A stretch of 64,000 bases of DNA, taken from the NCBI GenBank assembly GCA_023213315.1, contig JAKCPI010000901.1, positions 124,001 to 188,000 of the forward strand, written 5' to 3'. Source of the stretch: Euborellia annulipes (Eukaryota > Arthropoda > Insecta > Dermaptera > Anisolabididae). The notes below the pieces were generated by a model, which was not told the DNA's origin, did no database searches, and was given only the letters and a program-made list of their open reading frames with translations. Below, piece by piece: positions 25,501-37,275 of the stretch (position 1 is its first letter; every line of letters begins with the position of its first letter). Made by a program: the position numbers and the translations under genes.

Positions 25501-28378
25501 TCGTTACCTCAATTATTAGATAAAAAGAGATTAATTGATATGCATACAACAATTGCCACAGGTTAATTTTCTATTTTATTTAAATTTCCACAATAAAAAT
25601 AATATTTTAATTGTATTTATTTTAGCTATTTTAAATTGCATAAAGAATCGCCGTCTTGATACATTTTTTGAATTCGAAGAGAAAATTATGAGTAAAGCCA
25701 ATATGGACAAAAGTTTAATCGATTTAATATCGGATATTGAAGCTGGAACGCCAGAAGATAAAATGAGACTTTTTATTGTATTTTATATTTGCTCACATTC
25801 AATGTCTGAGGTAAATTACTTTCATTTCATGTTTATATTAACTAAATTAAGAAACTAATTTTAAAAAATATCACATTCCAGGCCGAATTTGATCGGTATG
25901 CTGCAGCTCTTCAAAATGCAGGCTGTGATCTCTCACCCCTCACTTATATCAAACGATGGAAGTATGTATTAATTAATATAATTTAAAGACATACATCCCT
26001 GTATTTATTGGTGAATCTTGAAATTAAGGGGAATTTGAGGAGGAAAACATAAATAAAAATATAAAATTGAAAATTTACTATTAGAGTAAACAAAATAAAA
26101 TTTTCCTTGCCACGAGAGTCTAGAAGTATTGACTTGAATATTCTAATTCTTTTTTTATTCCATTTTAAAGAAATTTTGTTAATTTTACAGGGCCTATGCA
26201 AAAATGGCGGCATTACCAAATCAGTATGTTGGTGGTGGAACTAAAACAGTCAGTATGTTTTCTAAATTAGTATCGCAAGGATCTTCATTTTTGATGGAAG
26301 GTGTGAAAAACCTTGTTGTTAAAAAACATGTAAGTTTATAAATTCTAAAGTTTCAATTAATCATTAAAAATCAATTTTTTATATTACATGTAACTTTTAT
26401 AGAATTTGCCAGTAACTCGAATAGTTGATGAATTGATAGAAGGACGCCAAGGAGAAACTGAAGAATATCGTTATTTAGATCCTAAACAACTTCGAGGTGC
26501 TGGTGAATCCTCAGGAGCAAGTCTTTCCAGAGCACAACGAAGCACTCCCTTCCAATTCGCTGTTGTTTTCATGGTTGGCGGTGGAAATTATATTGAATAT
26601 CAAAATTTGGTTGATTATACAAAGGTATAAAATATTTAGTTTATATTTATCACGAATGTGTTTATTAAAGCTTTTGTGGTTTGAATTATTATTATTATTA
26701 TTAGGTGAATTTTTAGTTATAGTTCACATTTTTGTATTAATTATTTATTAAAAATATATAAATACTGTACAACGTTTCGACTGCTTATGATGAACTCAAG
26801 TGAACTGAGTCGGAGCAAGTGCACAGTACTTGATAACGGCTGCAGAATAAGCAGTCGAAACGTTGTACAGCATTTATATATTTTTAATAAATAAATTAAT
26901 ACAAAAATGTGGTCTATAACTAAAAATTCCCCTAATAAGTATAAAATATTTATTATAACCAAATGGGAATACCAATATTTATTGCAATACGATTATTATA
27001 ATCCAGCCACTAATTTCTCTCAAAATGGGTTAACTTTGGGGTCGTTTTTGAAATGCACAATTTGTAACTTTGATTTCAATTGTTTGTAATGAATTTGATA
27101 AATAATAAGTTAATTTTATTATATCCATATAGTAACACTCAGATTTTTTTATTTATATATAATCTCATCAGCCTCTTAGCTTTACGGTTGAAAAACTTCC
27201 AAGGGACTGACGTTTTTGATATAAATCACAAAAATCTGCTAATTGATATGGAATACTTAACAAACAACATGTTCAAGCATTTCCAACTTCCAACTATCAA
27301 AAATTCGAGCAAGCCACGAGGCTTATGATGGTTTTGTGGATCATAGCCGAAATGTTCCGCAATAATGAGTTTTAACAAAATATATGCTTTATAGTTATAT
27401 TATTGAATGCATCCCCGTTTTTTATTAATCCAATTCGATAACAGCCACAACTTGTTATATAAAAGAGTGTTTGTTATTACAACAAAGTAACTAAAAAACA
27501 TAACAAAGCCTCAAATAATCTTTCTCGTTGCAATAAATTTGCGATTCCCTTAATTTTTTCAAATTCTAATATTTTACCCCTTTCATTTCATGGAACTGAC
27601 CTCTTATTGAAATGTGATGGTTTTCAAATTAATGCTTCATAACTTTAAGTCATTGTAAGATCAGTGGCGTCATTGGGGGGGGGGGGGCATTTGTTCCCCC
27701 TCTCCCCAAGGGCTCTGTATATATATATAAAATTTTATATTATTCTAGAAAAAGTTGAAATGATGCCACTGTGTAAGATAAACGAGTACGATGGTGATGC
27801 CTTGTTAGAGAAATTATAATTCTTTCTTATATTGCAGACTCAGAAATGATTTTTTCATTGATCCAGAGTGTTTTTTTTTTTACTATCTGGATGGTCCATA
27901 GACCTCTAAACGTACCCAGTAAAAATCAATAGAATATATAAAATTGCCTTCAATTTTGGAAAATAATGGGCATAATTTAGACACATTTAGTGACATATAT
28001 AAAAAATGTTAAACTCCCATTTTCTTATTATTCATTCCAATATGAAGATTAAATAACATTTTTAAACCTATATTATGAGGAATGGAAGAAAATTATCTTC
28101 TTATTCCCCAAAAGGAATGCAAACAAATTTATTAGGAAATTGATAAAAAATTGCATTTTTTGTATATTAAATTATTATAACTAATAAGTTATTTTTATTT
28201 CCAGGGCAAATCTGCGTCATCATCTTCCAAAAAAATTTTATATGGCGCTTCATCATTAACAAATGCAAAACAATTTTTAAAACAAGTATGTTATTTTATA
28301 TATCCATGTTTTTTTTTTCATTAATTTTAAATTTTATTTTTTTTTTAGCTTTCTCTTTTAGGTCAAGAGGTTAATTAA
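21058..28378 (+). CDS. Scfd1: Sec1 family domain-containing protein 1 (Sly1 homologue), complete
   Basis: Sec1/Munc18 protein that binds syntaxin-5-type SNAREs and promotes ER-Golgi vesicle fusion (family knowledge). Exons: 21058-21082, 21152-21311, 22021-22322, 23982-24071, 24146-24287, 24407-24634, 24946-25036, 25426-25561, 25626-25810, 25882-25961, 26191-26329, 26403-26624, 28205-28285, 28349-28378. All splice sites are GT-AG, phases join, and the product is 636 residues (human about 642). Seen: N-terminal EPVWKILIYDRYGQDIISPLL (SM domain 1), SDRDPIPDVPAVYF, DRNVDMATPLHHTWTYQ at 250-266, SDNTAKLTSAV, EEKIMSK, GTPEDKMRLF, FLMEGVKNLV and VGGGNYIEYQNLVDY near 584-598. No membrane segment or signal peptide. 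The ATG has an in-frame TAA just upstream. Most introns are 50-200 bp; introns 3, 7 and 12 hold transposon insertions. It lies head-to-head with the malic enzyme gene, 4.8 kb apart. Nothing in the exons is broken. Confidence 0.97.
22575..22760. mobile_element. Long hairpin foldback in Sly1 intron 3
   Basis: AGTAAGTAGATACGTAGAGC...GGTAGTTCAATCAGGAT and GAAGAAAAACAGCAGCTA are mirrored by TAGCTGCTGTTTTTCTTC and GATCCTGATTGAACTAC...TATCTACTTATT. Arms are about 80 bases with few mismatches; an (AT)n run precedes it. Confidence 0.8.
22935..23380. mobile_element. Foldback with hammerhead-like arms in Sly1 intron 3
   Basis: Outer arms TAATGATATAAAGAGGATGC and GCATCCTCTTTATATCATTA are exact inverted copies; inner arms include TATTTAGGAACGTTTCGGC and AAACGTTCCTAAATA. 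The left arm on the minus strand reads CTGAAGAT, stem, GAAACGTT; the right arm on the plus strand reads CTGATGAT, stem, AAACGTT. Confidence 0.8.
22998..23052 (-). ncRNA. Hammerhead-like RNA motif
   Basis: Minus strand: AAGGG, CTGAAGAT, GGCT-loop-AGCC, GAAACGTT, CCTAA. Only GGG/CCU of stem I pairs next to the core, with CUU/AAG further out, so stem I is weaker than in other copies. Confidence 0.3.
23713..23925. mobile_element. Foldback with hammerhead-like core in Sly1 intron 3
   Basis: Arms GGTCAAAAAATAAATACTT and AAGTATTTATTTTTTGGCC are inverted, with ACCGTC / GACAGT outside. The minus-strand motif at 23760-23805 lies in the left arm. Confidence 0.75.
23760..23805 (-). ncRNA. Hammerhead-like RNA motif
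   Basis: Minus strand: TTGTA, CAGAAGAT, GATTCC-8 nt loop-GGGGTC (6 pairs, two G-U), GAAATATT, TACAA. Flanks TTGTA and TACAA pair exactly. The core has two changes from CTGAAGAT...GAAACGTT, so it is probably decayed. Confidence 0.35.
25140..25410 (+). repeat. Repeat family A, copy 7, in Sly1 intron 7
   Basis: Starts ACTTTCTCTTGCCTAT...ATATAGAGAGAGAAAGTATT, continues TCAAAAATTCAATGCCGAG, and is cut off after GCGTGAAAATAAGCTT. It ends about 16 bases before the exon 8 acceptor at 25425, so the sequence just upstream of the acceptor is element-derived. Confidence 0.7.
26655..26945. mobile_element. Foldback family D, copy 3, in Sly1 intron 12
   Basis: Shows the full outer left arm ACGAATGTGTTTATTAAAGC, then ATTAATTATTTATTAAAAAT, and the mirrored right arm. 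The core CTGCAGAATAAGCAG followed by TCGAAACGTTGTACAG is on the plus strand. Confidence 0.75.
26811..26875 (+). ncRNA. Hammerhead-like core in foldback family D
   Basis: CAGTAC, a TTGATAAC core remnant, a GGCTGC/GCAGTC stem with a 7-nt loop, GAAACGTT, GTACAG. In the sister copy at 5887-5928 the stem is GACTGC/GCAGTC. Flanks pair at 5 of 6 positions. The 5' half of the core is decayed. Confidence 0.3.
27024..27258 (+). repeat. Direct repeat, copy 1 (Sly1 intron 12)
   Basis: Nearly identical to 30297-30528: both have GTTAACTTTGGGGTCG, TGAAATGCACAATTTGTAAC, CCATATAGTAACACTCAG and AAACTTCCAAGGGACTGACG in the same order and spacing. Confidence 0.8.
27662..27771. mobile_element. hAT-type MITE with perfect 8-bp target duplication, Sly1 intron 12
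   Basis: Ends CAGTGGCGTCATT and AATGATGCCACTG are inverted. Flanked by TGTAAGAT at 27654-27661 and 27772-27779. It contains a poly-G run and an AT stretch only, so it is non-autonomous. Confidence 0.85.
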
Positions 28379-28424
28379 TTATTAAGAAAAACTTTTTTAA
28401 ATTTTTAAACAAAAAATTCTTATC

Positions 28425-28434
28425 AATAAATAAA
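28425..28434 (+). terminator. Possible polyadenylation signal of the Sly1/SCFD1 gene
   Basis: AATAAATAAA lies 47 bases after the stop codon, the first such hexamer downstream. Others follow within 200 bases, so the cleavage site is uncertain in such AT-rich sequence. Confidence 0.4.
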
Positions 28435-30296
28435 TATTCTATATATCTTCTCAAAATAAATTAACTATATATATATATTTGTATATATATATAGCCCATG
28501 CACGATATTCTATATTAAAATATATATATATACAGTTTTTAATTGTATTTATTCAAATCAATTCTTTTAAACCTTATTTTCATTCCTAAACCAATAAAAT
28601 ATAAATCTCCCCTCCTTGAATTTGTAATTTATCTATTTATTGTCTTTTAGCCAATAAAAATATAGAGAGAGAAATATAGTGCGAAAATATTAAGTTCTAC
28701 GAGAAATTATAAAAATAATATGGTAAAATTTAATTTAAATATTAAAATAAAATTCTCTTCAATTTTTCTAAACAATTTCAATTTCAAATTTTAGCACCCA
28801 TAACAAAAGTTTAGTCTTTGATGTATGGATATGTTTCTTTTTATAATATTTAATAAATTTTAGTATAGGCCTATATTTATTTTAAATGTATTTTTCTTGA
28901 TTTCTAAAATTGTTTTTTATTAATAATAATTTTTTAATTATTTCTTATTTAATATTATGCCAAATTGAACGCACTCTTTTTAAAGATATATTCATTGAAT
29001 ATTTTTATATTCTTTGAATATTTTTTTCTACACCAGCTAAGTTATAGTGAAAATGTATTAGTTAAAAGTGCATTTCAATAATTGTCGTGTAATATTTTGT
29101 TTAGATTACATCCCAAACGGTGAGTTTATTATTTATTTAAAAAATTACACTTTAATAAAATATTCAAAATAACAGATTCTATAAAAAAAGTAAAGAGTTA
29201 GTATCTAAGGTCTCTTTGGGCTGTTAGTTTGCATAGGAATTATTTCGGCTCGACTTGCTCAAATATTCTAAAAATGCTTTATTATCTTAAAAACTATTTA
29301 ATTTTCATAAATACGTGTAGGAATATAATTGTTTAAATTAAAAATAATATTGCAAAAGAATTAACACACACTCACATAACCCTTCCCTCCACAGACACAC
29401 ACAGACATAATTTCAAATATTCTTTTTTTAATTTAAAAAGTCTAAATGTCGGGGTCAAATGTTTTGACGATTAATGTTATAATAATGCATTTAATTTTAT
29501 ATATGTGAATACTAATAATAAATGCCCTATATTATTAACTTTTATTTTTAAATTTAAAACAAAATATGTATATTCTTTGAATGTTCCGTTGTTTAAGAGC
29601 AGGCAAGTGTAAACTACATCTAAATACATTAGGTAGTCTGTTTAAAAGTATCAAATGAAAATTGCCCGTTTCTTTAGTTTATTTCATTCATTTAGTGTTG
29701 AACATTATTTATTATAAACTGTGAGTTAATTATTTTTATTTTAAAAGTTCTATAAAACATTCATAAAGAGTTTAACAGTGTCTATATGAGAAACTTGATA
29801 TTCTCAAGATGAAAAACAAAAAATTTAGTGTTACAAGTTTTTTTTTTTTCTTTATATTAGGCCCTATAACAAATTTAGTATATAAATATTTGTTTCCCTC
29901 CGACCCCTCACGGCGGGATTAAGGCGAATAATTAGAATTTGATTTGTCATTTGTAAAAATTTTTGGTGTCATAGGCTTCTTGAATGTTAGCATTTTTATT
30001 TATTAAAAATTTAGCAATTTTCAAGCTTTTCTCTTTGGGGTCGTCCACATATTACGTAACGCGTTGGGGGGGGGGGGGGAGGGATTTTACTAATTGTGAC
30101 ATGGAGGGCCCGGGGGTTTCTCTAAGTGTGACAACAATTCAAAGTTGAATTTATAAAATTTTTTGAAAAAAAAAAAAAAGTTCGAATGATTTTCACAAGG
30201 CCGAGATTTGAAAAAAATATTTTTCTTGGAAATTAAATGTTATTATTAATATAAAATTTTAAAAATTTGATTTGTATATGGGTCATTCTACAAAAA
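28435..30296. other. AT-rich sequence downstream of Sly1, no recognised gene
   Basis: Probable 3' UTR and flank followed by simple AT-rich DNA. Notable only for a poly-G run near 30067 and a short CA-rich stretch near 29370-29410. No frame or splice pattern supports a gene. Confidence 0.5.
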
Positions 30297-30528
30297 TGAG
30301 TTAACTTTGGGGTCGAATTTGAAATGCACAATTTGTAACTTTGATTTCATTTGTTTATAATGATTTTGATAGACAATAAGTTAATTTTATATCCATATAG
30401 TAACACTCAGATTTTTTTATTTACATATAATCTCATCAGCCTCTTAGCTTTACGGTTGAAAAACTTCCAAGGGACTGACGTTTTTGATATAAAACACAAA
30501 AATCTGCTAATTGATATGGAATACTTTT
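30297..30528 (+). repeat. Direct repeat, copy 2
   Basis: Partner of 27024-27258, 3.3 kb away and in the same orientation. Two more AGGGACTGACG motifs follow at about 30640 and 30805, so the parent repeat is longer. Confidence 0.8.
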
Positions 30529-31358
30529 TTTTTCTTTTAAATAGGCCTATTAAATATACCAATGAAAAGACATCTAATCCAGGATATTGTTGAAATAATT
30601 ATTAATAAATTTCCAAAATATTACTTACCCAGGGACTGACGAATTGAGTGTTTACATGCTGAATTTTGGCACAAAAATAACAATAAAACACCCGGTATTT
30701 GGACAACAATGCCATCTTTACACCCTAAACTTATAAAAATCATATAATTATTTTATCTACAGAGTATAATACCAGATATTTTTCAAATTTAACATAAGCC
30801 AAGGGACTGACGCTCGGATTGAGATATGCGACTTTGAAATAAAAAAAATAATGTAAATTTATTTAAAATCAAAATTTATGACTTAATAACGCTTAATAAA
30901 GTATCTTAGATTATATCGATATCAGGGCCGTATATAGAATTTTTTTCTGGGGGGGGGCCCGAACTCAAAGATTTTCTGCAGGGAAAATTTTTTGATGAAA
31001 CTAAATTTTTTCTTCACCCTGCCATTAAATACATTTTACCACAAACAAATTGGATTTGGGTGGTACATCGGCACCTAAATTGTGGGATCTTGTTAGGCAT
31101 AACTGACTGCAAATCCAATGTTCCCCCGATTTGGATTTGCAGTAGATGCATGCTGCATCTTCTTCATCCTGGTTATCAGGAGATAAAGATTCTGAATGTT
31201 TATCTTCTGAATTTTCAAAAATAACACGTTTAATTTTCTTTTGGATTCTTCTGCATTTTTCCTTATTTTTTTTTACTATATTATGATGACAGACTATGTC
31301 ATCTTATCAAATCGAGCGGTATGTCATCTTACCCCGATTTATATGAGGACATTAAACG

Positions 31359-31600
31359 CAGTAGCGTAACTAGGTGGGGGCGAAGGCCGGCGCTTGCCCC
31401 CTCCGCTCCAGGCGCATCAAGCCTTTAGCGCCCCTCTATACCGACATAGGCGCCATAAGGCCAGGGACGGTGATTTTATCATACTCTTTCCATAGATTGT
31501 CCAAAAACACGGATAGTTTTCTTTTAAATTATATTACAACTTAAAAAGCCACGCCCTTGTTGAGCTTCGCCCCCTCCCTCAAAGGCTAGTTACGCCGCTG
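31359..31600. mobile_element. hAT-type MITE
   Basis: Ends CAGTAGCGTAACTAGGTGGG and AGGCTAGTTACGCCGCTG are inverted for about 15 bases. The interior has GCGCCCCTCTATACC and TTGAGCTTCGCCCCCTCC, shared with 37008-37275. Flanking 8-mers do not match. Confidence 0.65.
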
Positions 31601-31679
31601 CTACTCTGCCAGATATTTTTCATAATAATCATCATATTTATCTTAAATATATTTCTTCCCTTGATCCGTAGAAGGCCTA

Positions 31680-31815
31680 CAGAGGTAAAGCATTAGCTTC
31701 ATGTGCTCTTGTTTGCCTGCCGTTTTAAGTGTGAAATATTTATTTCATTAAATTGGCTTCCAATCAAATGAAAATTATAGGGACGGGGTCGAAATGTTCT
31801 CAGATGCAAGACAAA
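31680..31815 (+). mobile_element. SINE copy with shared 3' tail
   Basis: Decayed head (AGCATTAGCTTCATGTGCTC) with the tail TTATAGGGACGGGGTCGAAA, TGTTCTCAGATGC and a poly-A end, matching the tail of the SINE at 54749-54924. Confidence 0.5.
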
Positions 31816-32293
31816 AAAAAATTATTTCTTTCAACATTTTTATTTAAACTAGCTGCATAGGCAGATTTGAAGGACCTAGTCTCTTTAAGCCTCAAAATTT
31901 TTTCAATTATTGTTATTACTCATAAATTTACTTTTTTCTATAAAAACTAGCTATGCATCTAGACTTGGACGGCCCACTTAGAATTTGAGTCTCACACCGA
32001 AAATATTTTTTATTTGACTTAATAATTATTCAGATATATTTCATTTCTCTTAATATTTCAACTTCGAAGACCAATTCAGCTCGCTAAATAAAATTGGGAA
32101 TATTAATTTTTTGTTTGTTTGTTTTTTCAAGAAATTACATTTTCATAAATATTATTTATAATTTCTTATTTGTTAAAGAGAATTATAGTATTTTGTATCC
32201 ACTGGGGGGGAGGGGGGCATACTAATTTGCTTCTGATTCTAGAATGTTTTCAAACTTTTAATAAAAGGAATTAAATTTTTTTTTTTTTTTCAG

Positions 32294-32456
32294 ATAGTCC
32301 TTGAACTTATGAGACAATATTTCTCGGACTCAAACTCCAGATGCTGTATTTTACCTAAACAGGCATCATCATACAGAACGAGACATATAAAAAGTTGGAG
32401 GGGTTATTATTGCTTTATACACGAATGATGAAGGGCATTACTCTTCGAGCCAGCTG
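32294..32456 (+). other. Exon-like segment, unrecognised
   Basis: Bounded by a long pyrimidine tract plus CAG (acceptor at 32293) and CTG|GTAATT (donor at 32457). One frame is open for 43 codons from the acceptor, then stops at a TGA, so it is not an internal coding exon in that phase. It is non-repetitive relative to the rest of the window. It could be an untranslated or terminal exon, possibly joined to 32636-32788. Confidence 0.25.
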
Positions 32457-32635
32457 GTAATTTTTTTCTTAAATTAATTTTCAATAAAACAAATTTGACT
32501 TTCTATTTCTTATATTATATTTTTATTATAGAAAGCATTGTTTTTTTTTTTTATATAAGCTGAAATAGTATTTTAGCGAAACTATCCAAAAATGTATTAC
32601 ATTTTATTAATTACTGTCGTTTTCTTTTCTTTCAG

Positions 32636-32788
32636 TTCCCGGTCTACTTTCATGAGATTGATTTGACTTCTGCCTTCTCTTCTGGAGTAACAAGTGAGCC
32701 TTGCTTCTGCTGCAACAATTCTTCTCGAGTAGCAACTGATCTTCTCTTCTAGTCTTTCTACTGAGCTTCTCTTCTCAAGGAACTTGAA
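32636..32788 (+). other. Second exon-like segment with TTCTCTTCT repeats
   Basis: Preceded by TTTTCTTTCAG and followed by GAA|GTAAGG, a good donor. It is rich in CTTCTCTTCT motifs. One frame is open for 36 codons before a TAG. With 32294-32456 it would form a two-exon noncoding or unrecognised transcript. Confidence 0.25.
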
Positions 32789-32799
32789 GTAAGGCCAGC

Positions 32800-34990
32800 G
32801 ATTATATTAAAGGAGACTCAGATTTTTTACAGTTTAACTAGAGTTGAGCTCTTCTTAAATTTTTACAGTCAAAAAGAGTCAAGTGATTTTCTTTTAGAAA
32901 TTGTTAATAACAGCACTAGTTTGATGTCAAAATTAATATCGATATGATATTTAGGCCAATCTTAAAAATTTGAAAAAATATTATAAACCATATAGTTGAT
33001 ATTTTTTTCAAATTTCTAATAAAGGAACAATATATCATTACAATATTATGTTCTTTAAATTAGATTAACTTGAAACTATGTTCTCTTACTAAATTTTTCT
33101 AAAAAAATCACCAAACTTAAGTTGACTGATGATAATTTTAGTTCTCCAACTCAAGTGTATCTGTAATGTAAGATGACAAAAAAAAAAACTTAAATTATTT
33201 TTACAACAATAATAATTTACAATCAAAGATAAACATAAAAAGTTTAATATTTAAAAATAAAATTTTTTTAGATTTTGATCAATAGTTGAGAATTCGCACA
33301 TATACACACACACACTCACACACATATTATGTAAGTCATGTGGTTATCAACTTATTTTCAATTATAAACCGTTATTTATTCATTTTTGCATTCATAAAAC
33401 GGATAAACGAAAAACGATTAACATTTTCAAAGACAAATTATGATTCTATTACTTTAATAATAAAAATAATTAAGGAATTTTCACTTTTCTGAACAGGATA
33501 TATCTCTAATTTTTTCACATTTGCACTTGTCCATCGTGATGTTGTAATTTATATTTAAATTACAAAAAAAAAAAAAAATGAAATAAATAAATAATAAAAA
33601 TAAATTTAATTTTTATATAAAAAAGAACATCTCGTGGTGCAATTGCAATGCGCGGTGGTTGAGAACCCTGATTTGCAACTTGGTTATTTTCATTTTTTTA
33701 CTATATTCTTTTATTAAAGTTCATTTATTGTTAATTAGAATTTCATCATTTACCTAAAACTACTAATTTCTCTAAATAAATTATGTAGATTTCTATTTTT
33801 TTCCGAATCATTCTTATACCGTGTGATTTTTTTATATATAAATAAAATAAAAATTGTAATAAATAAAGAAAAAAAAATCAATTTATATATAAAAAAACAA
33901 AATTATAGATATTTGAAAATTTTAGAAAAATTGATTATAAAATTCAATTTTCAGTTCAAATGAAGTTTAAAGATGAAAATAACTCTCTCAATCCTCTACC
34001 TTCCTACCCTTCCTCTCAAACACTCACACACACATAGGTATTTTAGGCCCCAAACTCTCTTCCTCTTTAGGTTAGGTGCCTTGCTGCCTTTCTGTGTGCC
34101 TTGCTGCCTTTCTGCGAGATCACCAAGTCTTCATGTTATAAGGTGTGTTCTGCCATTCTGGCAAACATTTAGCTAATAGGTAATGAAGAAAGGGTGGGTT
34201 TTTAGCTTCAGGGCTTCTCTTTCAGTGTATTCTTCGAGCGATTCGATGGAAATGGAGGATGGAAATGAAACAAGGTATTTACATGCCCTCTCTATAGAGT
34301 AGGAATGGACATAAGGCCCATTTAGATTTTTTAATTCTTTATTTACAAACTAAAATGATATTTTGAATCAAATATTCAAATTAAAGAAATTTCATCAAAA
34401 AAGTTGAACAAATTAATTAATTGAAGCAGCCATTTTTAACTACACATACACTTAATAAAGCTTATAATATCAATAAAAACACAAAAAAACCAAAACTAAA
34501 CAATTTTGCTACAAAATTTATTAATTGGCTGCAAATATTTTTACTAATCTGAGTCTCCTCTTTATTTTTAATAAGCAGATCGATGATGAAGGGGACGGTT
34601 TCTATAAATTTAAATGTTTAATTTTCAAAATTTGTTTTTAGACTTGTTTATTTTGATTGTTTTTGTCAATTTTTAATTTCGAACGATTTTTTTTCAACCC
34701 CTAAATCCCCTCAGATCCGCTTATTTTTATTATTTTTATTATTTCTTGCGAAAAACGAGTAAAACCAAGAAGTCTAAAAAAAAAAAAATGGGAGTTTCAA
34801 GTGCTTAAAAGATTACAAATTTAGAAATTCAGTACAAATAATAATTTAATTTTATTTTATTTACATTTAATAAAATTATTATTTTTTATTTTGTTTAAAA
34901 AATTTCTTCGAAAGTAACTATCTTGTAAATGTAAAATGTTCAATTTTATAATTAATTAAGAATTTGATTTATAGATAATAACTCCATTGT
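32800..34990. other. AT-rich sequence without recognised gene
   Basis: Holds a 20-bp tandem duplication (GTGCCTTGCTGCCTTTCTG) at about 34075-34115, short CA runs (33300, 34020) and many homopolymers. No supported gene. Confidence 0.5.
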
Positions 34991-35119
34991 CTCTTTACTC
35001 TTCTTTCGCAAGCAATAGTTATATAAGTAAAAATTGTAAAAAGCAAAATAAAAATTAAATTTATAGTTATCATATTTTTTACATTTTAAATGGTTTATTT
35101 GAATTATATATAGTCAGTC

Positions 35120-35450
35120 CTTGACGTGAGTGACTGCTAATTAAAATTTTATAATTTTTCTTAGTATAAATAATTGTTTCATAATTTTTTTGAAGTATTT
35201 TAGGCACTTCTTCATCAGCAGTTCACATTCAAATGCCATATACAAGTTAACTTGCAATTCTTTATATAGAGTCCAAATGCTCTAAATTAAATTGTAAATT
35301 CCTTTCATGGTTGAATATTAATTTATATGTGGCATGAGTGTGTATGATTAAAAGAAGTCCCGACAAGTCCTTCTGAATTATTTGGAACTTTATTAGATAA
35401 AAGAAAACTCACAAAAATTATAAAATTTTAATAAGCAAACACTTATTCAA
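35120..35450. mobile_element. Foldback with CTGATGA core
   Basis: AATTAAAATTTTATAATTTT near 35138 and AAAATTATAAAATTTTAAT near 35413 are inverted arms. On the minus strand, 35183-35226 reads CTGATGAA, GAAGT-loop-ACTTC, AAAA, so it has the canonical hammerhead first half but a damaged second half. Confidence 0.45.
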
Positions 35451-37007
35451 TTTATTAGGAGCAAAATTTATTTGATATATTTTGAAATTTTTAAAAATTT
35501 TTTATTTATTTACCTCACCACTTAATCCTTGGCTTAAGGATGAGTCGAATTCATAAAAATATTTTATGAATTTCTATTTAATAATAAATACAAAAGATTT
35601 TTCTCATCATATCAACGAAACCAAATTTTATTTTTTCTCTATTTATTGAAACTTTAAAATGTCAATGGATCTACTGTATTTTTTTATTCTGCTTTATTAT
35701 TTCAATTGTTGTTAGAATTAAGGGACATTATTTTTTTGTAAATATTTTTTGTAAACTTGAGCTCTCTCGGAATTCCGTTCGCTAGAAAATCAGCATGTAA
35801 TCAAAAATCTCTGTTTACCCCCGTTAGGCGTTAGGCAGTCTAGAGTTTGGAAGGAAGAGACGAGTTCTTGTTTTTTATTTTTTTTTTTTATTTTTGACAT
35901 AACTCAAAAACCGAAACTTGTCATGTTTCATTGGATTCTTGATTCTGATCACATTGATTTCGAACAGCAAGTGAATATAAAGATTCTCTTGTGGAGAGTA
36001 ATAACAACCTTTCGATAAATGATTAATAGATTTAGGCAGGTATTTCATCATCAGTACTCGGTTCAGTTCGGATCCTTGTGTTAAGATGATAAGTCCAATA
36101 AAAATACAACAAGTTTCTTCTATTCGGACAAAATTAATTAGGCCTTAGGCCTATGAAAGTTCTCTTTGGCCAAAATTAAATGCATGTCTTTCGATTTTTA
36201 TATTAGGGAATGATAGAGGTGAGGGGGATCACTCTCCCCGGGCGCAATAATATTTAAATATAGGTCCCTTTAGCTCAGCTTCACTTAAACAGCAATGATA
36301 TTTGAATTTGGGAGAGTGGTCACACTTAATGAATATGCAATTTTTGCACTTCTAAAGCTTTTTTTTAAAGATCTTTATGATCTTTCTTTTCTGATTAAAA
36401 AAATTATGCATTTTATGCGAAGAATAAAAAGGAAAAATTGTGAGTGAAGTACGAAGATTCATTCTTCGAAGACTATGAAGACCAAAAATACATATCAACA
36501 AAGGCATACCCTATGAAGCTCAACAAAGGCAATACTTTATGAAGAAGACGCCTCCACGCCTCAACCTCTTCAAAATAAGCTTAAATGTGTGAATTTGTGT
36601 TGTCTATTTAAAATAATATTTTTTATGTAAAAACTATGTATAAACTATTAAAATAAATAAATGTTTCCCATTTTATTTTTCAGCCGAGGATGTCAACTTG
36701 TATTCATAATTAATTCATCAAAAGAGAATTAATTTTGAATATGAGTTTTTTATTATTTAACATTTTGAGATTTTTTTGTTTAGATAGTAAGCGAGCGATA
36801 GCAGAAACCAACACCTGAATGGATTTCTTCAAATGAATTTTGCCTACTTATTATGGTGTATCTTTATGAAAAAGTAATTATCTTTTTCTTATTTTTAATA
36901 GTATATAGTCCTTGATATTGAATTTTTTTTTTTTTTTTTTAGAATAAAAAAAAAAATTCACACTTTTTTCTCATTCACACTCACACTAACACACACATAT
37001 TCACACA
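35451..37007. other. Unassigned intergenic sequence
   Basis: Mostly AT-rich. Stretches near 35760-35870 and 36430-36600 are more complex and may be old coding or regulatory sequence, but no start, splice pair or recognisable product could be found. Confidence 0.4.
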
Positions 37008-37275
37008 CAGTAGCGTATCCAGATGGGGGCGCTCGCCCCTTCCGCCCAAGGCGAATCAAGCTTTTGGCGCCCCTCGCGCATCCCCTTTTTCCTAAAATCT
37101 CAGGCTTTTTTTTGGTAATTTCATAATAAATTCATTTTAAAATCACAAAACCAGAGAAAAATTACAAAAAAAGCTCGAAAGAGATTCGAATACTAAAAAA
37201 AAAAAAGGTCGAACGAAAAACGGCGTCCCAGTTGAGCTTCGCCCCCTCCGCCCTCAAAGGCTAGCTACGCCGCTG
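37008..37275. mobile_element. hAT-type MITE, second copy of the 31359 family
   Basis: Ends CAGTAGCGTATCCAGATGGG and AGGCTAGCTACGCCGCTG. Shares the CGAATCAAGC and TTTGGCGCCCCTC interior with 31359-31600. No target duplication is evident. Confidence 0.65.
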
